Assembly: GCF_964291045.1 (NCBI RefSeq)
Contig: NZ_OZ197277.1
Span: 434,001-498,000 of the forward strand
Direction of reading: 5' to 3'
Length of the DNA stretch: 64,000 nt
DNA from: PALSA-1444 sp964291045
GTDB lineage: Bacteria; Chlamydiota; Chlamydiia; Chlamydiales; Rhabdochlamydiaceae
Shown: in pieces, positions 61,802 to 64,000 of the stretch
Layout: every line of letters begins with the position of its first letter
Position numbering within the stretch: the stretch's first letter is position 1
Position numbers and translations under genes: made by a program
Notes under the pieces: model-generated
Told to the model about the DNA's origin: nothing
What the model saw: the letters and a program-made list of their open reading frames with translations, nothing else
The model's database searches: none

Positions 61802-64000
61802 ATGAATGATGATAATAAGCAAAAACCCGGTCAAAGAAAAGGCATCTCAGGGGGATTTTTCATCTTCTTGCTTGCAGCTTTTCTTGTTTTTTTTAGTTTG
61901 CAGAATTTTTCTAGCGACCAAACGACAAAAGTGGCCTTTAGCCATCAAGTAGAACATCTTGTTGACTTAGATCTCATCCAGCCTGGAGAGAGCCGCAAAA
62001 TTGCACAAAATGATCATTTGGTTACATTAACAGGAAAATTTAGAGAACGTCTAACGGATGAGGCTAAAGCTAGGGTCAAATATCTTGAGCTTCTTGCTAG
62101 GTATAACACTCTCAAAGAAGAAAAAAATACCCTCCAGCACAATTTATCTCATCATCAGGCAGGCGTGCTTGAGTCTGCAGATTGGTTCTTGCATTTAAGT
62201 GGAATTCCCATTCCTCCTCACGGCTATTGGGTGATAAGCCCTGTCTATGATACCCCGGGTCAAGAAAATGGGGTTGTTGTTAAAGCGTTATCCAGTAAAG
62301 CCATCACATCTCTTCAGCACCTACAAAAAGAGTTTCCCTTAGCTGCAAAAGACCCTGTAGAATATGGTAAGCAACTGCATACAGTTGTTTTAGGATTTAG
62401 GGGACAAGCGTTAGGGATTGGAAATGAGCCCCTAAAGCAGCAGCTACGTCAGATTGAGCAACTTCTTCAAACACCTACCGTTTCTTCTCAAGAACTCCTT
62501 TCTAACTATGCAACGATTCTCTCTCAACTCCAATCGGTTGTCACAGAGCTTAATACCGAGCATGACAGTGCCCGCCTTGTGCAGCTCCGTTCTGTGAGAA
62601 ATTATCTTGCGGATTTAGGACAAATTACAAAAATCAACGATGACATTGAAAAAAATCAGGTACAGTTAGATAAAGCAAGACAGGCAGTAACGAGTGTACT
62701 TTGGTTCTTTAATAACCAAGAACTTTCCACAAAAGCGTTAGAAAAACAAGATCCTGAACTGTTTTCTCAGTGGTTTACCCAAGTGAAAAAAGAGTGGGAG
62801 GCGTTTCCTTTGAATAAAGGAAATAGTTTTAAAGTTCCTGATCAACCCCGTAATTTAGTTTTAGATAAAACCTTTAAAAGTGAAGAGCCTTCTCCTAACT
62901 ACATTGGTCTTTTCTTTACTCTCCTTCCGTTTCTTCTTTTAGGTGTTCTCTTTTACTTCATCTTCTCAAAACAAATGAAGGGTGTGGGAAATAACGCTAT
63001 GAATTTTGGAAAATCTCCTGCCAAGCTTTTAAATAAAGACCGCAATAAGGTGATGTTTAAAGACGTAGCAGGGTGCGATGATGCTAAAGAAGAGCTTCAA
63101 GAAATTGTAGAGTTTTTAAAAGACCCCGGTAAATTCACCGCTCTAGGAGCTAGAATTCCTAAAGGTGTTCTTTGCATCGGAGCTCCAGGAACAGGAAAAA
63201 CCCTCATTGCAAAAGCTGTAGCTGGTGAGGCTGATAGACCGTTTTTCTTCATCTCTGGATCTGACTTTGTCGAGATGTTTGTAGGGGTAGGAGCTAGCCG
63301 TATCCGGGATATGTTTAATGAAGCGCGTAAACACGCTCCTTGTTTAATTTTCATGGATGAAATTGATGCTGTAGGGCGTCATAGGGGAGCTGGCATTGGA
63401 GGCGGACACGATGAGAGAGAGCAAACTCTCAATCAGCTTCTAGTTGAAATGGATGGGTTTGATCCAACAGAGGGGATCATTTTAATTGCAGCTACCAATA
63501 GACCAGATGTTTTAGATAAAGCGCTTTTAAGACCTGGCCGTTTTGATAGACGTGTGGTGATTGATCTTCCCGATGTAAAGGGTCGTTTTGAGATTTTAAA
63601 AGTGCATGCCCGTAAGATTAAGCTCGATTCTGGGGTTGATCTCATGGATATCGCAAGAGCCACTCCCGGATCTTCAGGAGCCGATTTAGCCAACATTTTA
63701 AATGAAGCGGCTCTTCTTGCTGCAAGACGGAATCGAACAGCTGTCACTTCTCAAGAAGCCAGAGAAGCTGTAGATAAGGTGCGTTACGGTAAAGAAAGAC
63801 GCGGTCTTGAAGTGGATGCTGCAGAGAAGAAAACAACCGCTTATCATGAATCGGGTCATGCCGTTGTTGGACTCATTGTCAAACATGCAGATCCTGTAGA
63901 TAAAGTGACAATCATTCCAAGAGGACTCTCTTTGGGAGCGACGCACTTCATGCCAAGAAAAAATAGGCTAAGTTATTGGAAGAAAGAGCTCATTGATCAA
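61802..64000 (+). CDS. ftsH: ATP-dependent zinc metalloprotease FtsH (3' end outside window)
   Basis: The first 733 residues of a membrane-anchored AAA+ protease that degrades misfolded membrane proteins and short-lived regulators. A first transmembrane segment lies at about 19-36 (FFIFLLAAFLVFF), then a large periplasmic domain to about residue 368, a second segment (about 370-395), and the AAA+ domain. The AAA+ domain has Walker A GAPGTGKT (460-467), Walker B CLIFMDEIDAVGRHRG and second-region-of-homology GRFDRRV. The protease zinc site HESGH is at 682-686. The frame is open to the window edge. The N-terminal periplasmic domain is about three times longer than in E. coli FtsH, matching the long chlamydial form as I recall it. 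Confidence 0.95.
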   Translation, partial: MNDDNKQKPGQRKGISGGFFIFLLAAFLVFFSLQNFSSDQTTKVAFSHQVEHLVDLDLIQPGESRKIAQNDHLVTLTGKFRERLTDEAKARVKYLELLARYNTLKEEKNTLQHNLSHHQAGVLESADWFLHLSGIPIPPHGYWVISPVYDTPGQENGVVVKALSSKAITSLQHLQKEFPLAAKDPVEYGKQLHTVVLGFRGQALGIGNEPLKQQLRQIEQLLQTPTVSSQELLSNYATILSQLQSVVTELNTEHDSARLVQLRSVRNYLADLGQITKINDDIEKNQVQLDKARQAVTSVLWFFNNQELSTKALEKQDPELFSQWFTQVKKEWEAFPLNKGNSFKVPDQPRNLVLDKTFKSEEPSPNYIGLFFTLLPFLLLGVLFYFIFSKQMKGVGNNAMNFGKSPAKLLNKDRNKVMFKDVAGCDDAKEELQEIVEFLKDPGKFTALGARIPKGVLCIGAPGTGKTLIAKAVAGEADRPFFFISGSDFVEMFVGVGASRIRDMFNEARKHAPCLIFMDEIDAVGRHRGAGIGGGHDEREQTLNQLLVEMDGFDPTEGIILIAATNRPDVLDKALLRPGRFDRRVVIDLPDVKGRFEILKVHARKIKLDSGVDLMDIARATPGSSGADLANILNEAALLAARRNRTAVTSQEAREAVDKVRYGKERRGLEVDAAEKKTTAYHESGHAVVGLIVKHADPVDKVTIIPRGLSLGATHFMPRKNRLSYWKKELIDQ

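Overview
The window is a stretch of chromosome from an AT-rich, host-associated bacterium, most likely an environmental member of the Chlamydiota (the broad Parachlamydia/Simkania/Rhabdochlamydia group). The evidence is a chlamydia-like core set: ptsH-ptsI, dnaX-ybaB, rplM-rpsI, tilS-ftsH with an unusually long FtsH N-terminus, lptF/lptG close to tilS, and a YciA-like thioesterase. Between these sit very large repeat proteins with eukaryote-directed domains. The species cannot be fixed from the sequence alone.

Layout. (1) 1-13.0 kb is an effector-like island: the 3' end of one TPR-CHAT protease-like gene, two complete TPR-CHAT genes, a decayed IS5-type insertion sequence, a giant leucine-rich-repeat protein with a C-terminal NEL (IpaH/SspH-type) E3 ubiquitin ligase domain, and a broken CHAT gene tail. 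(2) 13.1-22.4 kb is ordinary: NDH-2, HPr and enzyme I of the PTS, and a complete tripartite RND efflux operon. (3) 22.4-29.5 kb is a tandem duplication of about 3.65 kb carrying two copies of a U-box-like plus TPR-variant protein. Its junction still holds the broken ends of the two flanking genes (RND pump and tyrosine recombinase). (4) 29.4-34.9 kb is core: xerD-like recombinase, ybaB, dnaX and a 7TM-HD phosphohydrolase. (5) 34.9-39.3 kb is a second LRR-NEL ligase on the minus strand. (6) 39.6-51.5 kb is mostly core (YkgJ-like Fe-S protein, phosphoesterase, SulP transporter, rsmI, tRNA-Cys, miaB, rplM-rpsI, thioesterase) with one TPR-variant gene and a gap holding gene remnants. (7) 51.7-60.6 kb has two more TPR-variant genes around an overlapping lptF-lptG-PAP2-M32 peptidase operon. 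(8) 60.7-64 kb is tilS and the start of ftsH, which runs off the window.

How it fits together. The accessory genes fall into three repeat families: TPR-CHAT, LRR-NEL, and TPR-variant with or without a U-box-like domain. Two of these carry recognisable ubiquitin-ligase folds and one a caspase-like fold, which suggests a lineage-specific set of secreted host-manipulating proteins. They sit singly between conserved genes and have grown by tandem duplication at every scale: 63, 120, 126 and 240 bp within genes, and 3.65 kb for a whole gene. They also leave a trail of pseudogene fragments. No CRISPR array, rRNA or phage was seen. One tRNA gene (Cys) is present.
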